From positions 1,389,001-1,453,000 of the forward strand of contig JAALGY010000037.1 in the NCBI GenBank assembly GCA_032358165.1: a DNA stretch of 64,000 nt. Direction: 5' to 3'. The notes below the pieces were generated by a model that had not been told where the DNA came from, did not search any database, and saw only the letters and a program-made list of their open reading frames with translations. Position numbers and translations under genes: made by a program. This document shows positions 50,082 to 62,000 of the stretch, piece after piece. Within the stretch, counting starts at the first letter, position 1, and every line of letters starts with the position of its first letter. Source of the stretch: Diplosphaera chodatii (taxonomy: Eukaryota; Chlorophyta; Trebouxiophyceae; Prasiolales; Stichococcaceae).

Positions 50082-52503
50082 GCTGAAAATGCGATGCTGT
50101 ACTTCGAGCTGCCGCTGTGGACACACGCTTATGCGGCAAGACCTCGCTTCCAGTGCAAGAGGCTGCAGCCGGCGCTGAGAGCCGCTGCTGCAGCTGCTGT
50201 GGGCGTCCGGCCTCCTGAGACCGGTGTGCGCAGCTGGCGCGCACTCCCGCCGCTCTGCTCCTGCGGGGCCAGTGCATGATGATCAACAGCAAGCATACGA
50301 AGGTCTTCGTCTAGCTGCCGCGTGCGTCACAGTAAGGTGAGTATCCTGCTACGGCCTTGGTGACCATCAGTGTCCAAGCTGGATCACCATGTGCTTTGTG
50401 ACTGCAAGCTCTTGTAGAACTGCTGTCGACCTCAGGGCCCAGAGCCGAAGCTACATAGAGATTCCAGTGCTGAGGCGAGGTCCCATGATCAAGCAGACAG
50501 CCAGGCGGTGGTCCCTGGGGGCGGTACACCGAGACGCATGCCTCACCACGTCGGCAAAACGCACCAGACGCGAGTCAAAGCAGTTTGCATGCCTGAAGGC
50601 TTTCAAGAAGCAGTGCTGTGCATTTCGGCGCTGAGTTTGTGGTTGGTGACCTCAGCCCCGTGCACCAACAGGCGCTCTAACGGCGCACTGCCCGCTGAGC
50701 TCACGCCGTTCAATACCATGCACCGGCACGCGGACGGTCCTGCGGGTATGCCTTTGCCTAATGCTGGCTGTGGACATAGGGCTTGCGGTGCCCGGTGTTG
50801 GGCGCACCTGCCGCAGAATCTGGTACGGCGCGCCCGCCAGGGCTGTCGGAGCTTTGTCCTGCTGACCTGCTTCAACCCAAGGGCTGCTGGGTGTGGCTCG
50901 ATCAAAGGACAGACCCTAGTGGCTACGACCTCGCGCGAGCCGCAGCCCGCTACCTGACAGAATGCCAACCTGTTGGGTGACTGGGCACCTCGCTATCACC
51001 GACGGGGTGATAGATGTGGTGATGGGCGCGTTGTGGACGACCAGATGTGCCGCAGCCGACATGCAGCAGGAGGGGTGTGACGCCAGTGGTGACGGCCTGC
51101 GGTTCAGCCCATTTGCTGGATTGTCTACACTGGTGAAAGTGAGAAAACGTGTACTTTTCCGGGGGCCAGGATGCCGCCGTGATGTTACATCGGCATCCAG
51201 CTGGCAGAGGTGCACTGGGCAGGTCAAGCATCTGTCCATTCATCTGCAAGCAAGCGTCAAGGAACGCTCTGCAGGCTGCTGTACTGTCGCGCCTGTGCCA
51301 CTGCCACAGTCGCAGTGCTCACCTGCACGGTTTCGGAAGTCTGGCAAACTATCACCACATCGATCACTGATGATACCAGCGTGTGGACGGTCACATTGCT
51401 CAGGATCAGTGACGCACTGCAGCGTGCGCAGCGCAGAAATGAATGCTGGAGATCTAGGAGGCTGCAGCTGGCAGCTGCGGCAGGCAGGGAGGCGAAAGCT
51501 CCGACAGCCCTGGCGTGCGTGGGGGCACCAGATGCCAGTCGCAGGCACGCCTCTTTTACAGCGATGTGACTGCGGCTGCATCAGAATAGCTATAGGAGCT
51601 CGATCTCCTAGTGCTGTGCGCTGCCCTCCGGAATCTCGGCGTATGGCAGAGACACTTGTCAGAGCGCTCGCACGGACAGTGAATCTTCATAAGATCAAGG
51701 GTGCAGTGCCGAGCTGCTATGCTGCCTGCTCCAAAGATCTGTCAGCTGTCTTGGCCTGCAATATGTGTCTTCTTTGGGGGATTACGGATTGACATGTCCG
51801 CGCTGATCGGCAACTTGTGTGCTTCCCAAATGCACAGCTGAAACGAACCTGGACTGCTTGCAGCGCTTGCTCACCACCACATTGCCCCCTTACAAAGGAT
51901 TCGATGCTCTGCAAGATCATAGATGTGGCTCCCTCAAGCAGCCATGTCGCCCCTGAGGGAAACTGCACTGACGCTCTGCTTGGCATCAAAGCACCCCAAG
52001 TGGGCATAGACGACAGTGCTTGGCAGCTCAGCAGCCTCATCAGACAAGATACAGCCCGCTATAAAGCCCTTATGACCAATGAGCGGATCACATCCTGAAG
52101 TGTGTGCCATTGCTTCGCAGGGCGCAGGGTGCCTCGAGTGCGCCCGCTGCCAAACAGTGCAGCCTACTGCTGATCTGCAAACAGAAGCGCTGCGGTCGAG
52201 CGGAGCGTCCGCCGTCGGCGACACCTTGTGGCCAGCAGCTGATCAGTGTCCAGACGCTGCTGCAGGCGTCTGCCGTTGCAGCCGTGGGGGCCAACAGAGG
52301 ACGCGCGGAGCGCCGCCAGCAGCTCGCGCCGCGGCACGGCTGCGCTTTCATTCGCTGCAGCGCTGTGCGCCGGCCTGCTGGTGGCGGGGCACGCAGCGGC
52401 TGATGCTGCAACGGATGCTGCTGCCGTTGCCGCGCACCCGCTTCCAGCTGCCGGCCGAACGCCGGCCCGCTTGCTGCGACCGTCCCGCAGCTCATCCGTA
52501 ACA
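50082..52503. other. Long intergenic region with an inverted repeat and an orphan open frame
   Basis: About 2.4 kb between genes 1 and 2 of the Cys-rich array. It holds the promoter of gene 1, a 21-bp perfect inverted repeat (50835-50855 and 51495-51515), an 831-base ATG frame (50962-51792, plus), and a GC-rich block at 52190-52500 open on both strands. No transposase, reverse transcriptase or tRNA is recognisable. Confidence 0.55.
50818..51535. repeat. Inverted repeat pair about 640 bases apart
   Basis: CGCCAGGGCTGTCGGAGCTT (plus one T) at 50835-50855 is the exact complement of 51495-51515. Similarity continues imperfectly to about 53 bases per arm (50818-50870 and 51481-51535). This is the shape of a non-autonomous foldback or MITE-like element, or a remnant. 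Confidence 0.65.
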
Positions 52504-55500
52504 CTATCCCGTGCCGTCGGAACTGGGCGCACAGAAGAAGCAGGCCGGCGGGCACTTTGTGCAGAGTACCTGCGACATGCCAGCAACCCAGTCATGGCAC
52601 CTTTCCCTGAGCAATCAAAGCTAAATGTGGCTTGCCGCGAGCAACCTTCAGGCGGGTCTGAGAAGTATGGCAGCGAGCCATTGGGCTGGTGGCGTCTTGT
52701 TGCAGGTGCTCACCGGCAGCTTGCGGCCGGCGCAGACGCCCGCCGAGGCGTTGGTGTTGACGAAGGTTTGTATGCGGTTGGCGGTGCTGTACTCGAAGCT
52801 GGTGCACTCGCCTGCGACGACAGCACACCGCCACGTCAGAGGCCATCTGACCAAGCATTCACGAATCCTGCTGGAGGCGTTGGCTGCTGTGACACGTGTC
52901 AACTGTAGCCTGTGCACCGTGGACAGGAGCATGCCTGCCATTGTGGGCTCCTGATATGATGCTGTCAATTAGCCCTCAGGCTGCCCTACTTGCAACCAGG
53001 GAGACAGGGACACACAGGGTGCTGCGCCACGCCACGTACCAAGAAATTCACCAAAGCCAGTCGCGACCCCGTTCAGCGCTGCCCAAGCGAAGCGGCCGTC
53101 AGGCTCGTCGTATGCGTTGGCTCCGGTGCAGCCGGACAGCCTACCGCGTAATGCCTGCGTTGCAGCGTGTCCCTGATTGCACAACTGATGGCATGGCATC
53201 GCGCTGCCGCGCCATGCGCGGCTGCGGTAGCGATGGTTGCATGCTGTCATGCCCTGGCGCAAGGCCACATACATGGACTCTTCTGACGACTTGTCTGCAT
53301 CTTTCCACTACCCTCGCGCCAGGCCAAAGGAAAAACATCGTGGCCCGGCAAGGCCGACCAGTGAGGTGGTCAATGGACCCAGGTGGGACGTTCGGGTTGG
53401 TTGGCGTGAGCCACGATGCACTGTGTCTATGCCTCGAGTCCGTAACACAGGCGATCGGTAGCCCAGGCGATATGCGCGTTCAGAGGGACTTGCCGCACCT
53501 GGCCGGCAGTCGAGAATGTAGTCCCATCCAGCACGGCCAGGCCCAGGGTAACCCCCGCCACGGGAGGCTGCCCGGTACACACCTGTAGGCGTAGATAAAG
53601 AACTTCTTTTCTCTTCCCCACACATGGAACAGGCGCAGTTTGCACTCACAGTTGTTGGTTGTGTTCGAACGCAGTCACTGATCTGTGCGAGCCTGGCTGT
53701 TTCAACACACCCACCGCTCTAGCTTTGGCATAGTTGGGTCCAGGGTCGGTGAGCTTGTCCACCACATAGAAGGTTTTGTGGGTGGAAGCTTGCGTCAGGC
53801 CGGTGTTGCATGTGCCTGCAGCCAGCAGCCCGCACATCGTACCTCATGGTCCGTTCCGCCGCAATGCATCAGAGTGTCATGTGTTGGGTTTATGTCGTCC
53901 AAGGCTGAGCGAGGGTACAGGACAGAGCACTTGATCTGGTCAGACCAACATGCAGTCAATGCCTGCTGGCAGGCAGTGCGGCAACGAGCATGGCGTGGAG
54001 CGAGGGGGTTCAGGGTTGAAGGGCGCACTGCATGAGAGCTGGTCCGGCGTGTAGCCGATCAGCTGCGCTCCGGTGTTGGGCGCACACCTGCGTCGTCGAG
54101 TAAACCCCTAGTCAGATGGGCTGCTGGCAGCCTTTCCTCCATTGGCACTATATGTACTCAATAACTCACCCTGAGCAGGGTGCATATGCTGATCTCAGTT
54201 TTCTGCATGGTGGTGCCAGCATCTGACGACCTTGTGTACACCTCGACTGATACAGCAAGATGGGTGCAGCGTACTGCTCACAATGCTGAGTGGGAGCGCT
54301 GAAAGCCGAGAAGCGTGCCTGTAGCATCCCGTCTTCAGGTTGGATGGCACAGACGTCGGCAGGCACGCGCTGCAGTTTGGCGGACACTCGGCACACACCA
54401 CCTGTACAGAAATGGACCACTCTGTTCTGATTCGTATGTGCTCAATGAGATTCAGAACAGGATACTCGAATCAGGCTTCAACCCTACCCGGTGTACAGAG
54501 CATTGGGGTGCACGTGCTCGATGCTGCCAGGAAACGAACGTCATGGCATCGCTTGCCCTCATGTCAGCTGGTGGCCTCACCGGCAGCAGGCCCGGCGGGG
54601 AGTTGCAGATGCCCGCGGCGGCGGACGTCCCGACCTGCTGCGTCACCGTCTGCGTCGTGAGGTAGTCCAGCTGCGGGCAGAGCCCGTCGAAGGTGCCATT
54701 GCCTGCAGCTCAGCAATTTATGAGTTTAAGTCATCGGGGTTGGGGTTCATGGGTAACCATCGATGACACACAAACACGTGGAAGGTCCAGCGGGAGCTGC
54801 GTGCACGGCCAGCAGCACCCAGCCCGACATCAGCCAGCACTGTGCGTCAAGAAGGCGTCGGTCCGATAGCTGATACGGTCGATGCCATCAGCCCAACAGC
54901 AGAAGTCATACCGCTTCAGAGGAGCACACACCTAAGCCCCATGTCGAAGTGCCAAACAACATGCAGGCAAGCACTGACGTGAACACAGCAGTTGCGCCCT
55001 CACCTGCTGTCCCGGAAGTGGTGGTTTGCACCCAGGCGGTTCCGAAGTTGTAGGCAGCCGCCAGGCCGCCGCAGGTGATGGTGCAAGCCTCCATCACCTG
55101 CAAGCGCCACGGCAGCCGTTGAAAAAACCTGCCAGCGGGCGCAGCGCACAGCCGCCTCGGACCTACTGCCAGCCGACACGTTGCCGCCTGATCAGCTGGC
55201 GTCGTGCGACACGGCAGCTGCCACATGCCCTTCATATGCTTCCACCTATCGGTCACAGCCCTTGTCACAGATATCAAGACTGAAACATTCCAGCATGGCG
55301 GCCTGCGTGTGCTGACCTGAGACGCCTTGACGTTGAGCGCCGGGCCGGGCGGCAGCACAGCCAGCCCCAGCGTGAGTCCCAACTTCGCACCCGTCGCCAG
55401 GCACACCTGCACGCCAGGACTGTAAACATTGTGGGGTCCCTGCTCGTCACAAGGGCAGCCCTGGCCAGCTGTGCAGCTGAGCAGGCGCCGCCTGCGTCCG

Positions 55501-57577
55501 GCAGCACCCTGCTGGTGCGAGGCGAAGGGTAGCAGTGACGTTAGGTGCTGCATGGCGACACAGTATAGTACACTGTGTGTACACAGCTGTACAATAGGTT
55601 TAGCGGGGGCCACGCTGCTTCGACTGGCGTTGGACGCACCGCCACGGGATTGGAGAACTAGGGACCGGGGAGCACGAGCTTGTCCACGGCGTAGAAGCTT
55701 CCCTCGGCGCTGGCGCCGTTGACGATCCGGCCCTGGTTGCAGCCCACTGCACACGGACACCCACTGCACCTCAGCAGCGGCAGCACAGCATAGCATGACT
55801 CAGCACAGCACACCCTGAAAATACCCCCAGCCCGGGTAGGCAGGCAGTCGAGCAGCTGCTGCTCGACTGGCCACAGCGGCTGTGGCCAGTGCTGCAGTGG
55901 TTCAGAAACATTGGCGAAGGGGATGCTTCTGACATGCGGGGCCAATCACGGCAGCAGGCAGCCAGGCTCATGCCCTGCAGCACAGTCACAGCTGAGCACG
56001 CACAGGGCGGCGGCGGCGGCCGAGGCGGCGGCGGTTGCGGCGGCGGCGGCTTGGGAGCGGTGCACGTCGTGCGCGCGCCGTTGATCAGGTACCCGGCGCG
56101 GCAGCTGAGGCAGGCGCTCTTCCCGGGCTTCGACTGGTACTGGCGGCCGGAGCTGCACTTGGTGCACGGCACGGCCGTCGACGTGCTCTTGGCGGTGCCT
56201 GAACCAAAAGCCAGGTGCTGCTCGTGCCAAGGGTGACGAGTTTGCTGCTGGCTGTGATGGTGCAGGCACACACAGGGACTCGAAGAGGCTCAAACTAGCA
56301 GCAGTCTGCCACTAATGTACCACTGCAGATGCACCAGCATGGCAGTGCGGGCGGCACTCGCAGCTTTGGCAGTCACCTGCCGGGCAGGCCTGCGGCTTGC
56401 CGCCTGGACCGGGCTGCACGCCAGGGCCGTACACCGTGCAAGTTGTCCTGGCGGAGTTCACCACCCCACCCTGCAGCAGGTCACAGCGTGAACTGCGTTA
56501 CCTTTGGTTTCACAGATGTGCCTGGCAAGTCATCTATTCACCGGAAACAGTTCCAACAACACATTGATCAAATTTCCGCGCTGCAGTCTGAAATGTGTCC
56601 ATAGTGCAGCGTGCTGCATCAACCGTGCCCACCTTTGGGCAGACCAGGCACTTGGCCTGCTGCGGCTTGGGCTGGTAGTAGGAGCCCTTGCTCTTGGGGT
56701 CGGTGCCGGTGCAGGCCTTGCACTTGTCGGCTGCAGTCGTGGCTTTGGCGCTGCCGGCGCGGCAGGGCATCGCCGTTGCGGGGTTGCTGCGCAGCTGCCA
56801 CCCCGGCCGGGGGACTGCGGCGCAGGAGCAAAGGGAACACGGCGTTCAGCAAGCTGCCAGTAGAATGAACCCCGAAGCCTATCAAAACAGTGAGTTGGGC
56901 ACATGGATACAGGCAGGTGTGGGTCCTCAATATATTGAGCAATATATTGAACTGCTGAACATTTGGCGTACTTGGCGTATATTTAGGGATGCGCCCCCAT
57001 GTAGTGCCCTTCTGCTGACATGCTGTAGTACTTGCACATACACTACAAAGGGATGGGGCGGCCCTTCGTTCCTGGGGGCACACTAGATTGTTGGGGTCAA
57101 GATGCTCGCCTGGCTTGCACTTGACGATGGTGAACGCCGCGGGGCTGAACACCGATGCGCAGCACACCTTGCCGCTGCTGACGACGCACCGCGTGCACTG
57201 CCGTGTGTAGGCCTGCATGATGAACGACAGCAGAACATTCCGTCAGTGGCTCTCTCCACAATACATGCCACAGCACAGCAGTTTGGAATGGACGCACTGG
57301 AAGTAGGCGCCAGCGTTTCACCATATGGTGTGCAATTCAGAGACAGCAGAAGGTGCTTCCAGGGTGTTCTGGCCGTCCCCACCTTGACGCACTGCTGTGG
57401 AATGGTCGCCAGCAGCGAGCGCGCTGCCGCGCCATGGCCTGCGGCCGGCGGCAGCAGGTCAGCCTCAGCGGCGCCGGTGTCGCCGGCAGCGGCCGCAGGC
57501 TGCCAAGCCAGCAGTGTTGGAAGGCAGAGCACCGCCAGGGCTACTGCCGTACGGTACGCAGCGGCTGCGAACCGCAT
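52504..57577 (-). pseudogene. Secreted Cys-rich modular protein 2, probably decaying (two in-frame TAG)
   Basis: A paralogue of gene 1 with the same plan. Exon 1 (about 57384-57577) starts MRFAAAAYRTAVALAVLCLP and ends RSLLATIPQQCVK. Head exons lie at about 57083-57215, 56638-56830, 56384-56472 (ARTTCTVYGPGVQPGPGG, identical in part to gene 1) and 56010-56200 with a PPPPQPPPPRPPPPP hinge. Cassette round 1: A 55640-55745, B 55320-55412, C 55005-55105, C2 54590-54705, D 54320-54405, E 54000-54088. Round 2: A 53705-53818, B 53500-53582, C 53040-53160, C2 52695-52813, D 52504-52572. Exon A of round 1 has a TAG at 55658-55660 where paralogues read Gln/Asn. The last D has TAG at 52504-52506 before CYG, with the GT donor changed to AT and no E exon found. 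D of round 1 has a GC donor. It could still be expressed through other splice sites, or end at the last TAG. Confidence 0.68.
55845..55889. repeat. Two overlapping perfect palindromes
   Basis: CAGTCGAGCAG-CTG-CTGCTCGACTG (55845-55869) overlaps CTGGCCACAG-CGG-CTGTGGCCAG (55867-55889). Both have perfect arms (11 and 10 bases) and three-base loops. They lie in the intron between the hinge exon and the first cassette of gene 2. Confidence 0.75.
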
Positions 57578-59053
57578 GTTGAGGCCGTGGGCTGGCGGGG
57601 GCTGTGCCCTCTTGTCAGGTTGGCTGCGGCGTCAGCGGCTGCGACTGGGTGTGCAGCAGTGCAGCGGCGCTGTTGCGGCGCTTCAGCTGGTTCTGACAGG
57701 CTGCGACGCTGATCACAGAAGTCTGCTGCTGCAGGATGGGTGTGCTTGGCTACGAACTCAAGATTTCCCAGCTGCTGCAGCTGCACTCGGGACACCGGGC
57801 GCCTGCAGTTCATGGCCAAGCATGATCACCAGGCGTTGCTTGAGAGCTGCATGACAGGTTTCGACTATCAGCAACAGGACCTGCGTTGCCAAGCTGCAGA
57901 GGACACCGCTGGTGTGCAGCGCCAGACTGCATATTGGACGCCCCAAGGGCAGTGCCTGCCAGGTGCAACCCTCCTACACGCGGCCAGCGGCATCCACGGT
58001 CCGCTTGTGACGTTCAAGTTTGCAAGACGAGCAGATGCTGAGGTTGCGATCAGCGAATGTACGGCGCACTGCCGCTGCCAGTCGGGGGTGTGGCGGCCCC
58101 AGCTGGCAATCTGAGGAAGGGACCACTTTCTCGCGAGACAGGCCTGCGCCAACTACTACACCGCGGCACTGCTGCATTCGAACTGCTCAAGGGTTGAACC
58201 AGCTAAGTGGCGTCAGTTGTTGGTGCTTCTACGGTTACGAGAGATCGTGATGAGGTCAGCACCGTTCATGCGCACGGCTAGCTACCAAGCTTGCTCAAAT
58301 CTCACACGCCCCTGCACTGCACACGTCTTGTTGTCCGCAAAGCGCAGATGCAAGGCACCTAAAGTCTTCGAGGGGCTCTTTGCGTCTATCCGCGGGATCG
58401 TTAGGTGCACAAGCGGCGCACCTGTGGCAGGAGGTTGTACCGGTCGAACCTCAGGTGTTATGGCTGTCGCGTGGCCGCTTGCTGCTGCGGTCTGCTGATC
58501 AGAGCAGCGCTTTGAATGATGAAGTCACCTGCAGAAACGGCGTCTGCCATTTGAAAGGCTGTGACAGACATAGCGCGCAGTGATGGGGTGATATGTCTCT
58601 TCCAGCTTCCAACATGCATACCCAGTAGTGGGTAGCGTCTTTGATTTGTTACTGTTCCTGAAGGCCTGGTGGCCTGACTTTCCAATCAACCAGCCAAAAA
58701 GCCGACGATATCAACGACCAACCTGTGAACACAGAACACTCGCCTTGCTTGGCAAGAGGCTGCTACTGAGGTGCTGCTCTGCCACAGCAACTCAGTGTCT
58801 GCAGAGGAGATCGCCTCTAGCCGACATATAGTGGCTGCTGTGCACTGCTGGCGAAGAATCAGCAGGGGTATTCAGTGTGTGTGTTGCCAACCGCCGCAGT
58901 CCCGTGCTTTGCCAAGTAACGAAGCGCTCCACAAAATGGCACGCTAGCCGCCTGAACGCCACTGCATCGCCGCCATCTGTGCTGCCCGCTGTTAGTTGCT
59001 GCCTAACGCGAGCTTGCCGGATGGCACGTGGCAGCCCCAGTACACACTACTAG
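57578..59053. other. Intergenic region between Cys-rich genes 2 and 3
   Basis: About 1.48 kb with the 3' UTR of gene 3 and the promoter of gene 2, both minus strand. No exon, tRNA or mobile-element feature is supported. Confidence 0.5.
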
Positions 59054-62000
59054 CTAGCCCATGACCGCCTTCGTACACGTCCTTCTCCCCGGCTGGCTGC
59101 CTGTCAGCACGTAGCCCGAGGCACACCTGCAGACACCAATCAGCGCATTGAGTGCACGGCATTGTGGTGGCGTGGCACCTTGCGACATAGCTTGCTGGCA
59201 CCCCCAGCCCTCAGTGGCAGGGGTCACATATGCATTGCTGCGGGTCACGGTGTCATGCTGACTGCGTGGCAGCAGGTGTGCATGGCGTCCTGCCCCTCCG
59301 CACCTGAAGCACCCCTGAAAGCCGTTCCTGTCCTTGTTGGGGTAGCAGAACGTGCAGCCGGCAGGGCACTCGGTGCAGATCACCTGCACGCATGTCACGG
59401 TACGATGTTGAGCGCTACACGCCAGCAGCATACAGCAGCACGTACGCCCATGACAGCAATGTGACTGATGCCACACTCTGGAGCCTCAGAGTGGGCGAGG
59501 GAGAACTGGACTGGCATATTATGCAGTGGGGCTGCGGACGGACGCACCGGCAGCGTGTAGTTGAGGCAGCTGCCCGTGGCGATGTTGGATGCGGCCAGCA
59601 GGATGATGCTGTTAAGGTCGTACGCGAAGCCGACGCACGCCCCGCTGAAGTTGCCGCTCGCGCCGCTGTCGTCCAGGTCGGAGGCCGCCCATGCGAGCTG
59701 GATGTCGTAGTTCGGGTTGCCCTTGTTGCCGCAGCCGCCGACGCAGTCCCGCAGGACCTGCATGGTAGAACATATACCCCAACTGATCACAATTCATCCC
59801 CAGTATGCCGCTGCCATCGTGCTTCGCCACACTTGACGTCTGCGCGGCCAGCCCGAATCTGAATGTGGATGTATGCCACCACGGCCGCCCAGCCAGTTGC
59901 ACACTCGCAGCAAGCATCGCATGATATCCCAGCTGTTTGCCTGCCAAGTGCACCTTGCCAGCGGTGGGGTAGGGGCCGTCCTTCATGACGGGCACGCCCA
60001 GGTTCTTGCCAGCTGCGGCGCTGGCGCTGCGGCACACCTGGAGCACGCATAGCTTGTGTGTGAGGGGTCTGCAAGATGTTTGGTTGTGCACTGCACACAA
60101 CGCAACCCTGTGAGCACTGTCAGCGCCCAAAGTGTCCTCGAGCCCTGCAGAGACGAGACCTGAAATGGTGTTGCTCAGAACACGCCTGACTTGTGGTGTA
60201 CTACGGACCGGCTGGCCTCTGAGCCGCAGTCTCAGCATTGACTGCCAGTGTCATGATATGGTGGGCAACAGTCATGCACGATGGGGTTTGTGGGTGCACA
60301 TACCGCCTCAACGTTCTTGTACTGCGCGCCGGCTGGCGTGAGCGTGTCGACAATGTGGAAGGCGCCGTCAGTGCCGCTGGCGCTGCAGGTGCCGCCCGTG
60401 TTGCACTTGCCTGCAACCATCAGACCACACGAAATGAGCGCTGTTCACATGACGACATGACTGTATGACGGCATGTGCCTCCTATACTGACGGGAGGGAC
60501 ACGACTCTGGTTCAGCGTGACGTGTGTATGCAGGGGGTCAGCTGCTGGTGACTTGGACTCCACACTGTTTCCCAGACTTACGTTTGCAGGTGCGGGTGGC
60601 AGCCGTGCTGCCGACCAGCTCGTAGTTGGCGTCACACCTGCATCGCAAGACGTGGTCTTAAGCCTTGGGCAGATTGCTCCGGCGAGGCTATCAAGTCCTC
60701 ATCTGCCACCCAGGGACGACCGACGATACTCTATCAACCAGGCCTGCTTACCTGGCAGGCAGGAAGCAACCTATTGCTGTGATTGGCTGCGGGATGGGCG
60801 CACCTGAAGCAGGTCTGGAAGCCGGTGCGGTCTTTCGTGGGGTAGCAGAACGAGCAGCCGACCGGGCACGTGGTGCACACTGCCTGCACGAAAGCAGCAA
60901 TGCGTGGCGTCAGGTAGAGCCCAGGACAAGGGGTCATGCCAGTGCTTATTCACGCTGCTGCAGCCTGCAGACCCATTGCAACCCCTCTCTGAGCCAGGCA
61001 GTAGCCATGTTGGCAGCATCTCATGTTGCAACGACAATGAGACTCATGTACATGCAGCAGATGCAGCATCGTTGTGAGGTGGTCTACCGGCAGCGAGAAG
61101 TTGCGGCAGCTGCCCGTCGCGATGTCTGAGCCCGCGATCTGGATGATCTCGTCAGCGCCTTCATAGTCGAATCCGATGCAGCTGCCGCTGAAGTTGCCGG
61201 TGAAGTTGCCGGCGGCAGGGATGTCGATGTCGGAGGCCGCCCACGCCAGGCCGATGCTGTAGTTCGGGTTCCCGGTGCAGTCGCCGACGCACTTGCGCAG
61301 CGCCTGTCGAGCATGGACAGAGGCAAAGAGCTGGAACAGACTACAGTTTGCAGCACGCCTTCTCTGCTGCCACAGTGTGTCGTGCTGCACTCCAAAGCGT
61401 CACAGAAACAGAGGACATATGACCGCCCTCCCGGTATATGTCGCAGGTCTAGTGATCAACAGCTGCTGCACACCGGCGCAATCAGTTGTCAGGCCAGCAG
61501 TGCCAGCAAGGCTGGGCACCCTGCCACCACAGGAGGCCGCTTGACTCCCCAGACCAATGGCGCTGCCCCATTGCAGCAGTTCGGGGGGGGGGGGGAGTGC
61601 AGAGGCGCCGTGTACCGAGCCGGCGGAGTGGTACGGTCCAGTCTTCAGCACCGGCACGCCCAGGTTGGCGCCAGCCGCGGCCCGCGCGCCGCGGCAGAGC
61701 TGCAAGGAGCGCAAACATGTTGTCCGTGCTCCCTGCAGCAGTGTCTGCAAAGGCGCGGCATTGCTGGGCCGCTGCAACATCAAGGCATGCAACATTGCGC
61801 TGAGCACAGCGACTCGCAGGGACACCCTGCGGCTGAGCTGCCGCCGCCGCTGAGCCTGGCCGCACGGCGTGCCCTCGGCACCTCCGGCAATCGACAGCAC
61901 GGCGCATGGCCCTGGGGTGACAGCAGCACCGGCAGCTGTGTGTACTCACCCTCTCCACGTTGGCATACTGTGCCCCCGCGGGCTGCAGCGAGTCGATCAC

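Noticed and set aside
56975..56995. Telomere-like TTTAGGG near 56.98 kb
   Set aside because: A single copy with no tandem repetition. Not a telomere remnant.
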